Shown here: piece by piece, positions 1 through 5,265 of the stretch
Position numbering within the stretch: position 1 is the first letter of the stretch
How the letters are laid out: the number at the start of each line of letters is the position of its first letter
Source of the DNA: Alphaproteobacteria bacterium MarineAlpha3_Bin3
GTDB lineage: Bacteria; Pseudomonadota; Alphaproteobacteria; Rhodospirillales; Casp-alpha2
Assembly (NCBI GenBank): GCA_002938075.1
Contig: PTLK01000104.1
Location: forward strand, 1 to 6,952
Length of the DNA: 6,952 bases
Direction of reading: 5' to 3'
Position numbers and translations under genes: made by a program
The notes under the pieces: model-generated
Database searches by the model: none
Seen by the model: the letters and a program-made list of their open reading frames with translations, nothing else
Told to the model about the DNA's origin: nothing

Positions 1-47
1 TAAAAAGCGAAAGCCAGTATCGATAGGGTGAAAATTGGGCGGATCAT
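1..47 (-). CDS. 5' end of a leftward gene encoding a probable exported protein (partial)
   Basis: Only the first 15 complete codons are in the window, from ATG at 47-45: MIRPIFTLSILAFAF. A basic residue at position 3 followed by an unbroken hydrophobic run is what the front of a signal peptide or membrane anchor looks like. The start is supported by AGGAG on the minus strand (57-61), nine bases upstream of the ATG. The gene leaves the window on the left and is divergent from the peptidase gene. The function cannot be told from this fragment. Confidence 0.5.
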   Translation of the reverse strand, partial: MIRPIFTLSILAFAF

Positions 48-200
48 TGACAGTTTCTCCTGTCTGGTGAGGGGATCCGGGGGATTCTTCCGGTGGACCT
101 AGCCAAGGGCTGGCCATCATAACCCAAACCGGAACGGGATTCATACTTTCAACTTTTTTCGCCTTTAAACACCGCCAGCTCACCAAAATTGGACTGTCGA

Positions 201-332
201 ATGGCTGCGGAGGAAAAACGATTCCAGCGACGGTGCAATTTGGGTACCATCGCCATGAATTTGAAGGTTATCTGGGAAATGTCGGATAAAGAAGTGAAGA
301 TGGTGGATTGGGCAACGGGAAAACGAATATGA
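201..332 (+). CDS. Possible 43-codon ORF overlapping the upstream M23 ATG
   Basis: A 43-codon frame runs from ATG 201 to TGA 330-332. Its stop overlaps the ATG at 329-331 by an ATGA, the arrangement seen in translationally coupled genes. The start of the peptide, EEKRFQRR, is rich in Arg and Lys and slightly recalls the RxxxR stretch that opens PilZ domains. No PilZ D/NxSxxG motif follows, so I do not call a family. There is no clear Shine-Dalgarno before ATG 201; a GGAGGA lies just inside the frame (208-213) with no start codon at a suitable distance. It may be a chance ORF, a leader peptide, or the remnant of a longer gene. Confidence 0.22.
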   Translation: MAAEEKRFQRRCNLGTIAMNLKVIWEMSDKEVKMVDWATGKRI

Positions 333-361
333 AAACCTAAAAAACCGCCCTTCTTATCGCT

Positions 362-1330
362 GTGGTGTGCTTGCTGGGCGTTGATGGCTCAGCCGTTGCC
401 GGCGTCCCCGCTTTGTTCCTGGGCGTGTCGAATGGAACGCCAGGCAACGGTACCTTCTCGATTGCCGATACGCCGGCACTGGAGCTGGCCCAGCGGGGCC
501 AAGGCAAACGCGGCAGGAAAAAAGGCGGCGACTCGGCGAAAAAGGAGTCAAACGAGGCGACGGAGCAGAGCCCGGCGATGCTCGAGGGCCAAACGACGCT
601 TGACAAACTCGATAAGGAAACCCGTTGTGCCATCGGGCGTTCGCGGAAGTGCGGCATCAAGCTCGCCGTCAAACGGGGCCTCTTCGAAACGAGGTTGCGG
701 CCCCGCTTCCCGGACGGTCTGGAATGCCGCGACATCGACGAAGAATGGGCCATCTATTATTCACCTATTCGAAGCAGGGTGAACTACCATGGCGGCATCG
801 ACATGCCGGCGCCGTGGGGAACACCCATGATCGCGGTGGCGGCCGGGACGGTGGTCAGCATAAAACGTGGTAAAGAAAGCTTTCGCGGCATGGAGATGAT
901 CCTCCGCCACAGCCCCGAAGACACCGGCATTCCGCTCTGGGTCTATACCCAGTACGCTCACTTCGATAAAATGCCGGAGCACGAAGTCGGCCAGCGTGTG
1001 CGCATAGGCGAGGTCCTCGGCCCAACGGGAAATTCGGGAATCGACCGAACGGGCCAACAAAGCACGCATCGCCGGCCGGCCATTCATTTTACCATCTGGT
1101 ACAGCGCCACCCCCCTCTACTTCGCCGGCCGCCGCAAAATCATCCCCGTGGATGGCCAATGGATGGACCCCAACGCGCTTTACCGGAACAAGTCTCCCTT
1201 CGACTCTTATTCCATGAAGGCGCTGCCGGAGGCGGAGAAACGGGTTCCCATTTCCGTCATGCTCGAAGACGGCCAAACCATCCCCGCCGATACGAAGATC
1301 GTTTGGCCCTATACGTATGCCCGCCACTGA
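362..1330 (+). CDS. M23 (LytM/peptidase M23-like) metallopeptidase, likely periplasmic; start disrupted
   Basis: The C-terminal half has an M23 beta-sheet domain, a fold that in active members is a zinc endopeptidase cutting peptidoglycan cross-links or interpeptides. Counting from GTG 362, NYHGGIDMPAPWGTP (141-155) supplies the zinc ligands H143 and D147 (HxxxD). YAHFDK holds H200, and the segment GQRVRIGEVLGPTGNSG is the usual loop before the last motif. AIHFTI holds H242. The family normally reads HxH here, and its first His, a catalytic residue in LytM-like enzymes, is Ala240, so activity may be lost or altered. Residues 40-75 are a Lys/Glu/Ser-rich linker. The same frame upstream, from ATG 329, reads Met-Lys-Thr-stop and then a lysine, a hydrophobic core and an Ala-Val-Ala cleavage-like site: a signal peptide with a stop at codon 4. 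GTG 362 has no visible ribosome binding site and would lose the basic n-region. The gene may therefore be a recent pseudogene or carry a sequencing error. Confidence 0.8.
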   Translation: MVCLLGVDGSAVAGVPALFLGVSNGTPGNGTFSIADTPALELAQRGQGKRGRKKGGDSAKKESNEATEQSPAMLEGQTTLDKLDKETRCAIGRSRKCGIKLAVKRGLFETRLRPRFPDGLECRDIDEEWAIYYSPIRSRVNYHGGIDMPAPWGTPMIAVAAGTVVSIKRGKESFRGMEMILRHSPEDTGIPLWVYTQYAHFDKMPEHEVGQRVRIGEVLGPTGNSGIDRTGQQSTHRRPAIHFTIWYSATPLYFAGRRKIIPVDGQWMDPNALYRNKSPFDSYSMKALPEAEKRVPISVMLEDGQTIPADTKIVWPYTYARH

Positions 1331-1337
1331 TCCCGTT

Positions 1338-1364
1338 CCCGGGACGGGCGTTCTCAGTCCCGGG
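1338..1364. terminator. GC-rich hairpin between convergent gene ends
   Basis: CCCGGGAC at 1338-1345 and GTCCCGGG at 1357-1364 form a perfect 8-bp stem with an 11-nt loop. It sits directly between the end of the rightward peptidase gene (1330) and the stop of the leftward gene remnant (1354-1356), where a two-way terminator would be expected. There is no T-tract on either side, so it is not a standard intrinsic terminator. Confidence 0.3.
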
Positions 1365-1437
1365 CCAGCAGGTCGAAGGCGATGGAGACGCGCCCGTCTT
1401 CCGATCCGAACGGCACCGTGCGGTTGTAGAAATAAGC
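1354..1437 (-). pseudogene. C-terminal remnant of a leftward gene, cut by an IS element
   Basis: On the minus strand 27 codons run into TGA at 1356-1354. They include NRTVPFGSEDGRVSIAFD and end LLARD. The pattern VPF-x(5)-GR-(V)SIAFD resembles the closing strand of some 2-oxoglutarate/Fe(II) oxygenases, where the Arg would bind 2-oxoglutarate; this is a weak visual resemblance only. Upstream of 1437 the frame runs into the terminal sequence of an insertion element (GGAGTTTTTCAGCAGCC, read leftward) and gives a chance start at 1467. The rest of the gene is missing, so this is a broken fragment. Confidence 0.4.
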
Positions 1438-1439
1438 CC

Positions 1440-1609
1440 TAACAGGCTGCTGAAAAACTCCACGCATTTATCGTCCTGACGTGATTCTGTGATTCCATCA
1501 AATGATGGAGGATCGTATGCGCGGTCGAGATCAAAGCAGCGGCAGCCTTTTCAGCTACATGAATCTGGAGGAGCGGGTTCCGAAGGACCATCCTCTTCGG
1601 GTTATCCGC
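1440..1609 (+). mobile_element. Truncated insertion sequence end (IS5/IS1182-like)
   Basis: The segment opens with AACAGGCTGCTGAAAAACT (1441-1459), a terminal sequence typical of many IS5/IS1182-group elements. After a short leader with GGAGG (1507-1511) it runs into a transposase start at 1517. Homology to the transposase stops after about 31 codons. No matching inverted copy of the terminus is visible to the right, so the other end and most of the transposase are gone. The remnant separates two leftward gene fragments. Confidence 0.65.
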
Positions 1610-1666
1610 GTTCAAACACCTCGCGAGAGGTCTTCATCTTCTCAAAGTAAGGCCGACCGTCAATGA
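1517..1666 (+). pseudogene. N-terminal fragment of an IS transposase
   Basis: From ATG 1517 the translation begins MRGRDQSSGSLFSY and continues NLEERVPKDHPLRVIR. This is the characteristic opening of DDE transposases of the IS5/IS1182 type (DUF772-like N-terminus, which reads roughly FSYxxLExRVPxDHPLRxIR). After codon 31 (position 1609) the sequence stops resembling a transposase, becomes Ser/Arg-rich and ends at TGA 1664-1666. Family members have several hundred residues, so the DDE catalytic domain is absent and the fragment cannot transpose itself. The start is well supported by GGAGG six bases or so upstream. Confidence 0.7.
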
Positions 1667-1787
1667 ACATCGTCTGCATTTGCAAGATGCATTTCTGTTT
1701 TATGGCGGCGACGACTTTTTGGTTCGCATTTGTGGCGCTCGGGACGACCAGAAACACCGGCGCCGCGACAATAACTGCTTTTCCCAT
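1602..1787 (-). CDS. Short leftward ORF with signal peptide; C-terminus probably truncated by the IS remnant
   Basis: Sixty-one codons from ATG 1787 to TAA 1604-1602. MGKAVIVAAPVFLVVPSATNA is a convincing signal peptide with a likely cleavage after ATNA. The mature part is about 40 residues, with one Cys (KCILQMQTM), and ends FEKMKTSREVFERG. GGAAGGGGG lies immediately before the ATG; a GTG at 1802 would add five residues and is less well placed. The stop codon and last codons fall inside the transposase fragment (to 1609), so the natural C-terminus was probably replaced. No family recognised. The leftward C-terminal remnant at 1354-1437, on the other side of the IS, could be the tail of the same original gene. 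Confidence 0.4.
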   Translation of the reverse strand: MGKAVIVAAPVFLVVPSATNANQKVVAAIKQKCILQMQTMFIDGRPYFEKMKTSREVFERG

Positions 1788-1847
1788 ACCCCCTTCCTTC
1801 ACATCCCCCCAAGGGTACTACCAAAACGATGTGCGTGCGACGGGGAT

Positions 1848-1874
1848 GGCGCCTAATAGGCTATGTGAGGCGCC
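1848..1874. repeat. Nested dyad in non-coding DNA
   Basis: GGCGCCT (1848-1854) and AGGCGCC (1868-1874) are perfect 7-bp inverted arms. Between them ATAG-G-CTAT forms a second, smaller dyad. It lies about 60 bp upstream of the short leftward signal-peptide ORF and could be an operator or an RNA hairpin. I see no convincing promoter elements tied to it. The rest of 1803-2054 shows no gene. Confidence 0.3.
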
Positions 1875-1990
1875 GGCGGGGGGATCAAAGCCCGTATTCC
1901 CGATCCTGGGCCGTTTTTTTTGGCCCGCTGACGCGCATCTAGGCGTTTCTTGCTACACCGGGGCCCAAAGGCTCTAAGTAAGCCCTGTGT

Positions 1991-2012
1991 GGTTGCTTGT
2001 AGGTTGCTATAA
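1991..2012. repeat. Two imperfect 11-bp tandem units
   Basis: GGTTGCTTGTA is followed at once by GGTTGCTATAA, sharing GGTTGCT. It is short and may be chance. No function is suggested by its surroundings beyond lying in the non-coding stretch downstream of tRNA-Pro. Confidence 0.25.
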
Positions 2013-2040
2013 GAAGAGAAGGGCGAGCTGATTTACGCTA

Positions 2041-2058
2041 ACCATTTGAAATAATGGT
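2041..2058 (-). other. Hairpin overlapping the 3' end of tRNA-Pro
   Basis: ACCATT and AATGGT are perfect 6-bp arms around a 6-nt loop. Read on the minus strand, the first arm contains the discriminator A and the encoded CCA of tRNA-Pro. Just downstream comes a pyrimidine-rich stretch, but no clean T-tract. It could be a 3' processing or termination structure for the tRNA transcript. Confidence 0.3.
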
Positions 2059-2131
2059 CGGAGCGGCGGGATTTGAACCCGCGACCCCTACACCCCCAGT
2101 GTAGTGCGCTACCAAGCTGCGCCACGCTCCG
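2055..2131 (-). tRNA. tRNA-Pro (anticodon GGG)
   Basis: The minus strand folds as a full 77-nt cloverleaf: acceptor CGGAGCG with CGCTCCG, D arm GCGC..GCGC, anticodon stem CTACA/TGTAG with loop CTGGGGG (anticodon GGG, reading CCC and CCU), T arm GCGGG-TTCAAAT-CCCGC, then A73 and an encoded CCA at 2057-2055. C1-G72 with A73 are known bacterial tRNA-Pro identity features. It lies about 120 bp beyond the merR gene in the same direction and has a promoter of its own. Confidence 0.97.
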
Positions 2132-2136
2132 TCCAT

Positions 2137-2162
2137 GTCCCGGCCGGGCTCGGGCCCGGGAC
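2137..2162 (-). other. Stem-loop filling the tRNA-Pro 5' leader
   Basis: GTCCCGG (2137-2143) and CCGGGAC (2156-2162) pair perfectly around a GC-rich loop. The hairpin spans nearly the whole predicted leader, from about +1 to six bases before the mature 5' end. It may matter for RNase P processing, or may block transcription arriving from merR. Confidence 0.4.
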
Positions 2163-2168
2163 CGGCGC

Positions 2169-2197
2169 ACTATACTGACGGCGTCCATTTCCGGCAA
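2169..2197 (-). promoter_or_regulatory. Sigma70-like promoter of tRNA-Pro
   Basis: On the minus strand TTGCCG (2197-2192) and TATAGT (2174-2169) are separated by exactly 17 bp. Predicted start near 2162, about 31 nt before the mature tRNA end. Both boxes are close to consensus, as usual for stable-RNA genes. Confidence 0.65.
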
Positions 2198-2198
2198 A

Positions 2199-2220
2199 CA
2201 TTTAGGCCGGGCATTTAGGC
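2199..2220. repeat. 9-bp direct repeat just upstream of the tRNA-Pro -35 box
   Basis: CATTTAGGC occurs at 2199-2207 and again at 2212-2220, with a period of 13 bp. On the transcribed strand this gives GCCTAAATG twice, directly behind the -35 box, where activator sites or UP-like elements lie. It could be chance. Confidence 0.35.
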
Positions 2221-2251
2221 GGTGAAGGAAAGGTTGAAAATTCAGTCCCGT

Positions 2252-2680
2252 TTAAGCCTTGGCGCCGCGGAGCAGGGAGCGGATGTCTTCCAGTTCGCTG
2301 ACCACGCCTTCAAGTTCGCCCTTCAGGGCTTGATCGCCGCCGGCGGCGTTTGGCGCGGCCTCCGGCGCCGGGGCGGGCTCAAGCTTGCCCCCACCTTCGC
2401 GCAGGAGCTTCTGTACGCCTTTGATGGTGTAGCCATCGGTATAAAGCAGGCCGCCGATGCGCCTGAGGAGGGTGATGTCCTCGGGCCGGTAATAGCGGCG
2501 CCCCCCGCCCCGCTTCATGGGCCGGATAACGCTGAACTTGGTTTCCCAAAACCGCAGAACGTGCTGCGGCAGGTCCAGCTCGGCGGCGACTTCGCTGATG
2601 GTGCGGAAGGCGGAGGCGGATTTTCGGCCGCGTCCGGTGGTGGCAGGATTGTCGCCCTTTTCGGTCATGTCCCCGGTCAT
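2252..2680 (-). CDS. MerR-family transcriptional regulator
   Basis: A 142-residue protein with an N-terminal MerR winged helix-turn-helix. Residues 25-50 (FRTISEVAAELDLPQHVLRF and following WETKF) are the recognition HTH. RRYYRPEDITLLRRI (61-75) is the wing and following helix typical of the family, and GYTIKGVQKLL (83-93) completes the domain. A Pro/Ala linker (102-115) leads to a short helix (117-140) that could dimerise. There is no cysteine, so no metal- or redox-sensing site of the MerR/SoxR type is visible, and no effector domain. ATG 2680 lies three bases after the ihfA stop, with TAGGA overlapping that stop as a poor Shine-Dalgarno; Met5, behind GGGGA, is an alternative. Genes of this kind regularly follow ihfA in alphaproteobacteria, but I know of no assigned target. 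Probably co-transcribed with ihfA. Confidence 0.9.
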   Translation of the reverse strand: MTGDMTEKGDNPATTGRGRKSASAFRTISEVAAELDLPQHVLRFWETKFSVIRPMKRGGGRRYYRPEDITLLRRIGGLLYTDGYTIKGVQKLLREGGGKLEPAPAPEAAPNAAGGDQALKGELEGVVSELEDIRSLLRGAKA

Positions 2681-2683
2681 GTC

Positions 2684-2998
2684 CTAGGATGGCATGCCCG
2701 GGGTCTTTCGCTCGTTGATCCGGCTTTTCAGGACCTGCGAGGGACGGAACACCAAGACCTTGCGGGGCAGGATCGGAACCTCTTCGCCGGTCTTCGGGTT
2801 ACGGCCGATGCGCTGGCCCTTTTGGCGGACCGAGAAACTGCCGAAAGATGAAATCTTCACCGTTTCGCCGCGCGCCAAGGCGGTCGACATTTTGGAGAGG
2901 ACGGATTCAAGAAGTTCGACGGATTCGTTTCTCGACAGGCCGACTTCCTGGTAGATGGCCTCTCCCAATTGCGCCCGCGTTATCGTTTTCCCAACCAT
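2684..2998 (-). CDS. ihfA: Integration host factor subunit alpha
   Basis: A DNA-bending nucleoid protein that pairs with IhfB and kinks DNA at specific sites in transcription, replication and recombination. The 104-residue product begins MVGKTITRAQLGEAIYQEVG, which matches the first helix of alpha-type subunits. KISSFGSFSVRQK (48-60) is the HU/IHF signature. The arm contains GRNPKTGEE (65-73), whose Pro68 is the intercalating proline. The C-terminal helix RPSQVLKSRIN follows, then about 10 extra residues. Its length fits the family (about 100). The frame is open back to 3067, but ATG 2998 is chosen because the conserved N-terminus starts there, AGGGGG lies about 10 bases upstream, and the extension would cover the promoter. 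It is 162 bp after fabH with its own promoter; merR follows three bases after its stop. Confidence 0.96.
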   Translation of the reverse strand: MVGKTITRAQLGEAIYQEVGLSRNESVELLESVLSKMSTALARGETVKISSFGSFSVRQKGQRIGRNPKTGEEVPILPRKVLVFRPSQVLKSRINERKTPGMPS

Positions 2999-3013
2999 GC
3001 CCGACAAGCCCCC

Positions 3014-3029
3014 TATTGATTTATCAATA
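3014..3029. promoter_or_regulatory. Palindromic operator candidate at the ihfA start point
   Basis: TATTGAT and ATCAATA (3014-3020, 3023-3029) are perfect 7-bp arms separated by two bases. The dyad covers the predicted transcription start (about 3026) between the -10 box and the ihfA start codon, a position where a bound protein would repress. It resembles an FNR/FixK site but the gap is two bases instead of four. Confidence 0.45.
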
Positions 3030-3032
3030 CGG

Positions 3033-3061
3033 AGCGTAACGTTATGGGAGAAACCCGTCAA
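3033..3061 (-). promoter_or_regulatory. Sigma70-like promoter of ihfA-merR
   Basis: On the minus strand TTGACG (3061-3056) and TACGCT (3038-3033) are 17 bp apart. The predicted start near 3026 leaves a leader of about 28 nt before ATG 2998. This would allow ihfA and merR to be transcribed independently of the upstream fatty-acid genes. Confidence 0.55.
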
Positions 3062-3160
3062 TATCAAAGAGTTGGAGCAGAAACGACCCTTTTCAGGGCG
3101 GCGACGGCGGGGATTCCGAAAACGCCCCTCCTGGCGGATCGGATTCCGGCCCCGGTCCCT

Positions 3161-4159
3161 TTACCAGCGTACCAAACCGGCGGCCCAGGTCAGGCCGCCG
3201 CCCATCGCTTCCATGAGCACAAGGTGGCCGCGCTTGATGCGGCCGTCGCGGACCGCTTCGTCAAGCGCCAGCGGGATGGAAGCGGCCGACGTGTTGGCGT
3301 GGCGGTCGACGGTGACGACCATTTTTTCTTCCGCCAGGCCGAGCCTCTTGGCGGTGCCGTCGAGAATGCGCTTGTTGGCCTGATGGGGGACCAGCCAATC
3401 GATGTCTTCCGGCGCCAGCCCGTTGGCTTCGAGGGCTTCGCCGACGATCGCCGCAAGGTTGATGACGGCGTGGCGGTAGACCTCACGGCCGACCATGCGC
3501 ACATGACCGACGGTCTGGGTTGAAGACGGCCCGCCGTCCACGTACAGCAGATCATTGGTCGAACCGTCCGAATGCAGATGCGTCGACAAGACGCCGCGGC
3601 CCCGGTTATGGCCGGTTTCTCCGACATTGGCGTCGGGGCCCCCTTCCCCGGCCCTCAGCACCACCGCGCCGGCCCCGTCGCCGAACAGCACGCAGGTCGA
3701 GCGGTCCTCCCAATCGAGGATGCGCGAGAACGTCTCGGCGCCGATCAGGACGATGGTCTTGCATTGTCTGGTCTTGATGAAATTGTCGGCGATCGCCAAA
3801 CCATAGACGAAGCCCGAACACACCGCCTGAACGTCGAAGGCGGCGCCGTTGACCATGCCGAGCCGGTTCTGGATCTTGGTCGCCGTCGCCGGAAAAGTGT
3901 TGTCCGGCGTCGTCGTCGCCAGGATCAACATATCGACCTCGGCCGCCGGGATGGCGGCGTTCTCGAGGGCGCGTTCCGCCGCCTTGAGGGCCAGATCCGA
4001 CGTCAATTCGCCATCCGCCGCCAAATGGCGCTGGCGGATGCCGGTGCGCGAGACGATCCACTCGTCGGTGGTGTCGATCTTGGCCGAAAGTTCGGCGTTG
4101 GTGACCACCCGTTCAGGCAGATAAGAGCCGCAGCCGACGATTTCAGAACGGATTCTCAT
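3161..4159 (-). CDS. fabH: Beta-ketoacyl-[ACP] synthase III
   Basis: FabH condenses acetyl-CoA (or another short acyl-CoA) with malonyl-ACP, the first condensation of type II fatty acid synthesis in the cytoplasm. The 332-residue thiolase-fold protein has the full catalytic triad: Cys114 in DVQAVCSGFVYGL, His259 in VPHQANKRI and Asn289 in RHANTSAAS. It also has the opening GSYLPERVVTNAEL, the TDEWIVSRTGI motif (31-41), FGDGAGAVVL (159-168) and the closing GGGLTWAAGLVRW. It is about 15 residues longer than the E. coli enzyme, and the extra length lies between Cys114 and His259, in the stretch around 170-215, as I recall for alphaproteobacterial FabH. Its ATG overlaps the plsX stop by ATGA, so translation is probably coupled. 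Confidence 0.97.
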   Translation of the reverse strand: MRIRSEIVGCGSYLPERVVTNAELSAKIDTTDEWIVSRTGIRQRHLAADGELTSDLALKAAERALENAAIPAAEVDMLILATTTPDNTFPATATKIQNRLGMVNGAAFDVQAVCSGFVYGLAIADNFIKTRQCKTIVLIGAETFSRILDWEDRSTCVLFGDGAGAVVLRAGEGGPDANVGETGHNRGRGVLSTHLHSDGSTNDLLYVDGGPSSTQTVGHVRMVGREVYRHAVINLAAIVGEALEANGLAPEDIDWLVPHQANKRILDGTAKRLGLAEEKMVVTVDRHANTSAASIPLALDEAVRDGRIKRGHLVLMEAMGGGLTWAAGLVRW

Positions 4160-5217
4160 TCGCCGCCGACGACCCTTTTCAAGTCCGGCGCGTGACCGGA
4201 AAGTTGCTCGTAGTCTTCCTTGATGTGCTCGTTGAAGGAGTTTTCGATCAATTCAACGGCGACATGGATGGCGTTGGCGAACCCGATGGCGTCGGTGCTG
4301 CCGTGGCTTTTGATGCAGATGCCGTTTAGCCCTAAGAACATGGCGCCGTTGTAGCGCCTGGGGTCGATCCGCATTTTGAATTTCTTCAAGGCACGCCGGG
4401 CCAGGAAGGCCCCAAGCATGGCCGTCGGCGATTCCGCCAGCGCCTGCTTCAGGAATTCGCCGAACAGGTTGGCCGTGCCTTCGGCGGTCTTCAACGCGAT
4501 GTTTCCCGTGAAGCCGTCGGTGACCACCACGTCGACGGTGCCGGCGCCGATGTCGTCGCCTTCGACGAACCCGTAGAACTCAATCGGCAACGACGATTCC
4601 TGAAGGGTGATGGCGGCCTTTTGCACCGCTTCGTTGCCTTTCAGGTTCTCGGCGCCGACGTTGAGAATGCCGATGGAGGGCTTTTCCAGTCCCAGCACGT
4701 TGCGGGCAAAGACCTCTCCCATGACGGCGAACTGCACCAGGTTGTCGGCGTCGCAGTCGACGTTGGCGCCAAGATCGAGCATCACGCTCTCGCCGCGCTG
4801 GGTCGGGTAATAGGTGGCGATGGCCGGGCGGTCGATCCCCGGCAGGGTCTTGAGCACGAACTTCGCCATCGCCATCAAGGCCCCGGTGTTGCCGGCCGAA
4901 ATCACGCCGTCGGCCTCGCCGCTGCCGACGGTGTTGATGGCCAGGCGCATGGATGAATCCCGGCCCGCCCTGAGCGCGACGCCGGCTTTTTCCTCGTTCG
5001 AGATTACGTCCTCGGTGTGGCGGATTTCCGACACTTGGGCCGCCCTGGGATGGCTTTTCAGAAGCGGCGACAGATTCGCTTGGTCGCCGAAAAGCAGGAA
5101 CTTTATCTGCCGCGGGCTATCCAGCGAAACCTCGATGCCTTCGACGACCATGCGGGGCGCATTGTCGCCACCCATGGCGTCGATGGAAAGCGTCAGGGGC
5201 TCTGTCAATGGGGCCAT
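4156..5217 (-). CDS. plsX: Phosphate acyltransferase PlsX
   Basis: PlsX converts acyl-ACP and phosphate to acyl-phosphate, the acyl donor for PlsY in phospholipid synthesis; it is a peripheral membrane enzyme. The 353-residue product has the family landmarks in order: LSIDAMGGDNAP (10-21), GVISAGNTGALMA (104-116), MLDLGANVDC (146-155), LNVGAENLKG (185-194), VVTDGFTGNIALKTAEG (231-247) and CIKSHGSTDAIGFANAI (301-317). Length is normal. The ATG at 5217 has AAGG directly against it, which is too close. The TTG at codon 4 has AAGGA at a normal distance, so the true start may be three residues later. It follows rpmF by 48 bp and precedes fabH, the widely conserved rpmF-plsX-fabH order. Confidence 0.97.
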   Translation of the reverse strand: MAPLTEPLTLSIDAMGGDNAPRMVVEGIEVSLDSPRQIKFLLFGDQANLSPLLKSHPRAAQVSEIRHTEDVISNEEKAGVALRAGRDSSMRLAINTVGSGEADGVISAGNTGALMAMAKFVLKTLPGIDRPAIATYYPTQRGESVMLDLGANVDCDADNLVQFAVMGEVFARNVLGLEKPSIGILNVGAENLKGNEAVQKAAITLQESSLPIEFYGFVEGDDIGAGTVDVVVTDGFTGNIALKTAEGTANLFGEFLKQALAESPTAMLGAFLARRALKKFKMRIDPRRYNGAMFLGLNGICIKSHGSTDAIGFANAIHVAVELIENSFNEHIKEDYEQLSGHAPDLKRVVGGE

Positions 5218-5265
5218 CCTTGGGGCCGGTACGTGGGGATTAGCATTTGGCCCGCACTAAAGACG

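Noticed and set aside
47..75. Rightward promoter from TTGACA at 47-52
   Set aside because: No acceptable -10 box at 16-18 bp; the bases belong to the leader of the leftward gene.
1663..1977. Plus-strand 104-codon frame
   Set aside because: No ribosome binding site or recognisable motif. The minus strand over the same DNA has a signal peptide and a purine-rich site before its ATG.
2222..2851. Long plus-strand frame of 209 codons
   Set aside because: It is antisense to merR and ihfA, which have clear family motifs. Open antisense frames are common at this GC content.
3014..3029. FNR/FixK anaerobox
   Set aside because: Those sites need TTGAT-n4-ATCAA; here the half-sites are two bases apart.
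2999..3067. Upstream extension of ihfA to 3067
   Set aside because: It would cover the promoter and palindrome and adds residues not found in IHF-alpha; ATG 2998 fits the family N-terminus.
3572..4195. Plus-strand 207-codon frame, and other frames across fabH and plsX
   Set aside because: Composition is Arg/Asp/Gly-rich with no recognisable motif; the opposite strand carries the complete catalytic residues of FabH and PlsX.
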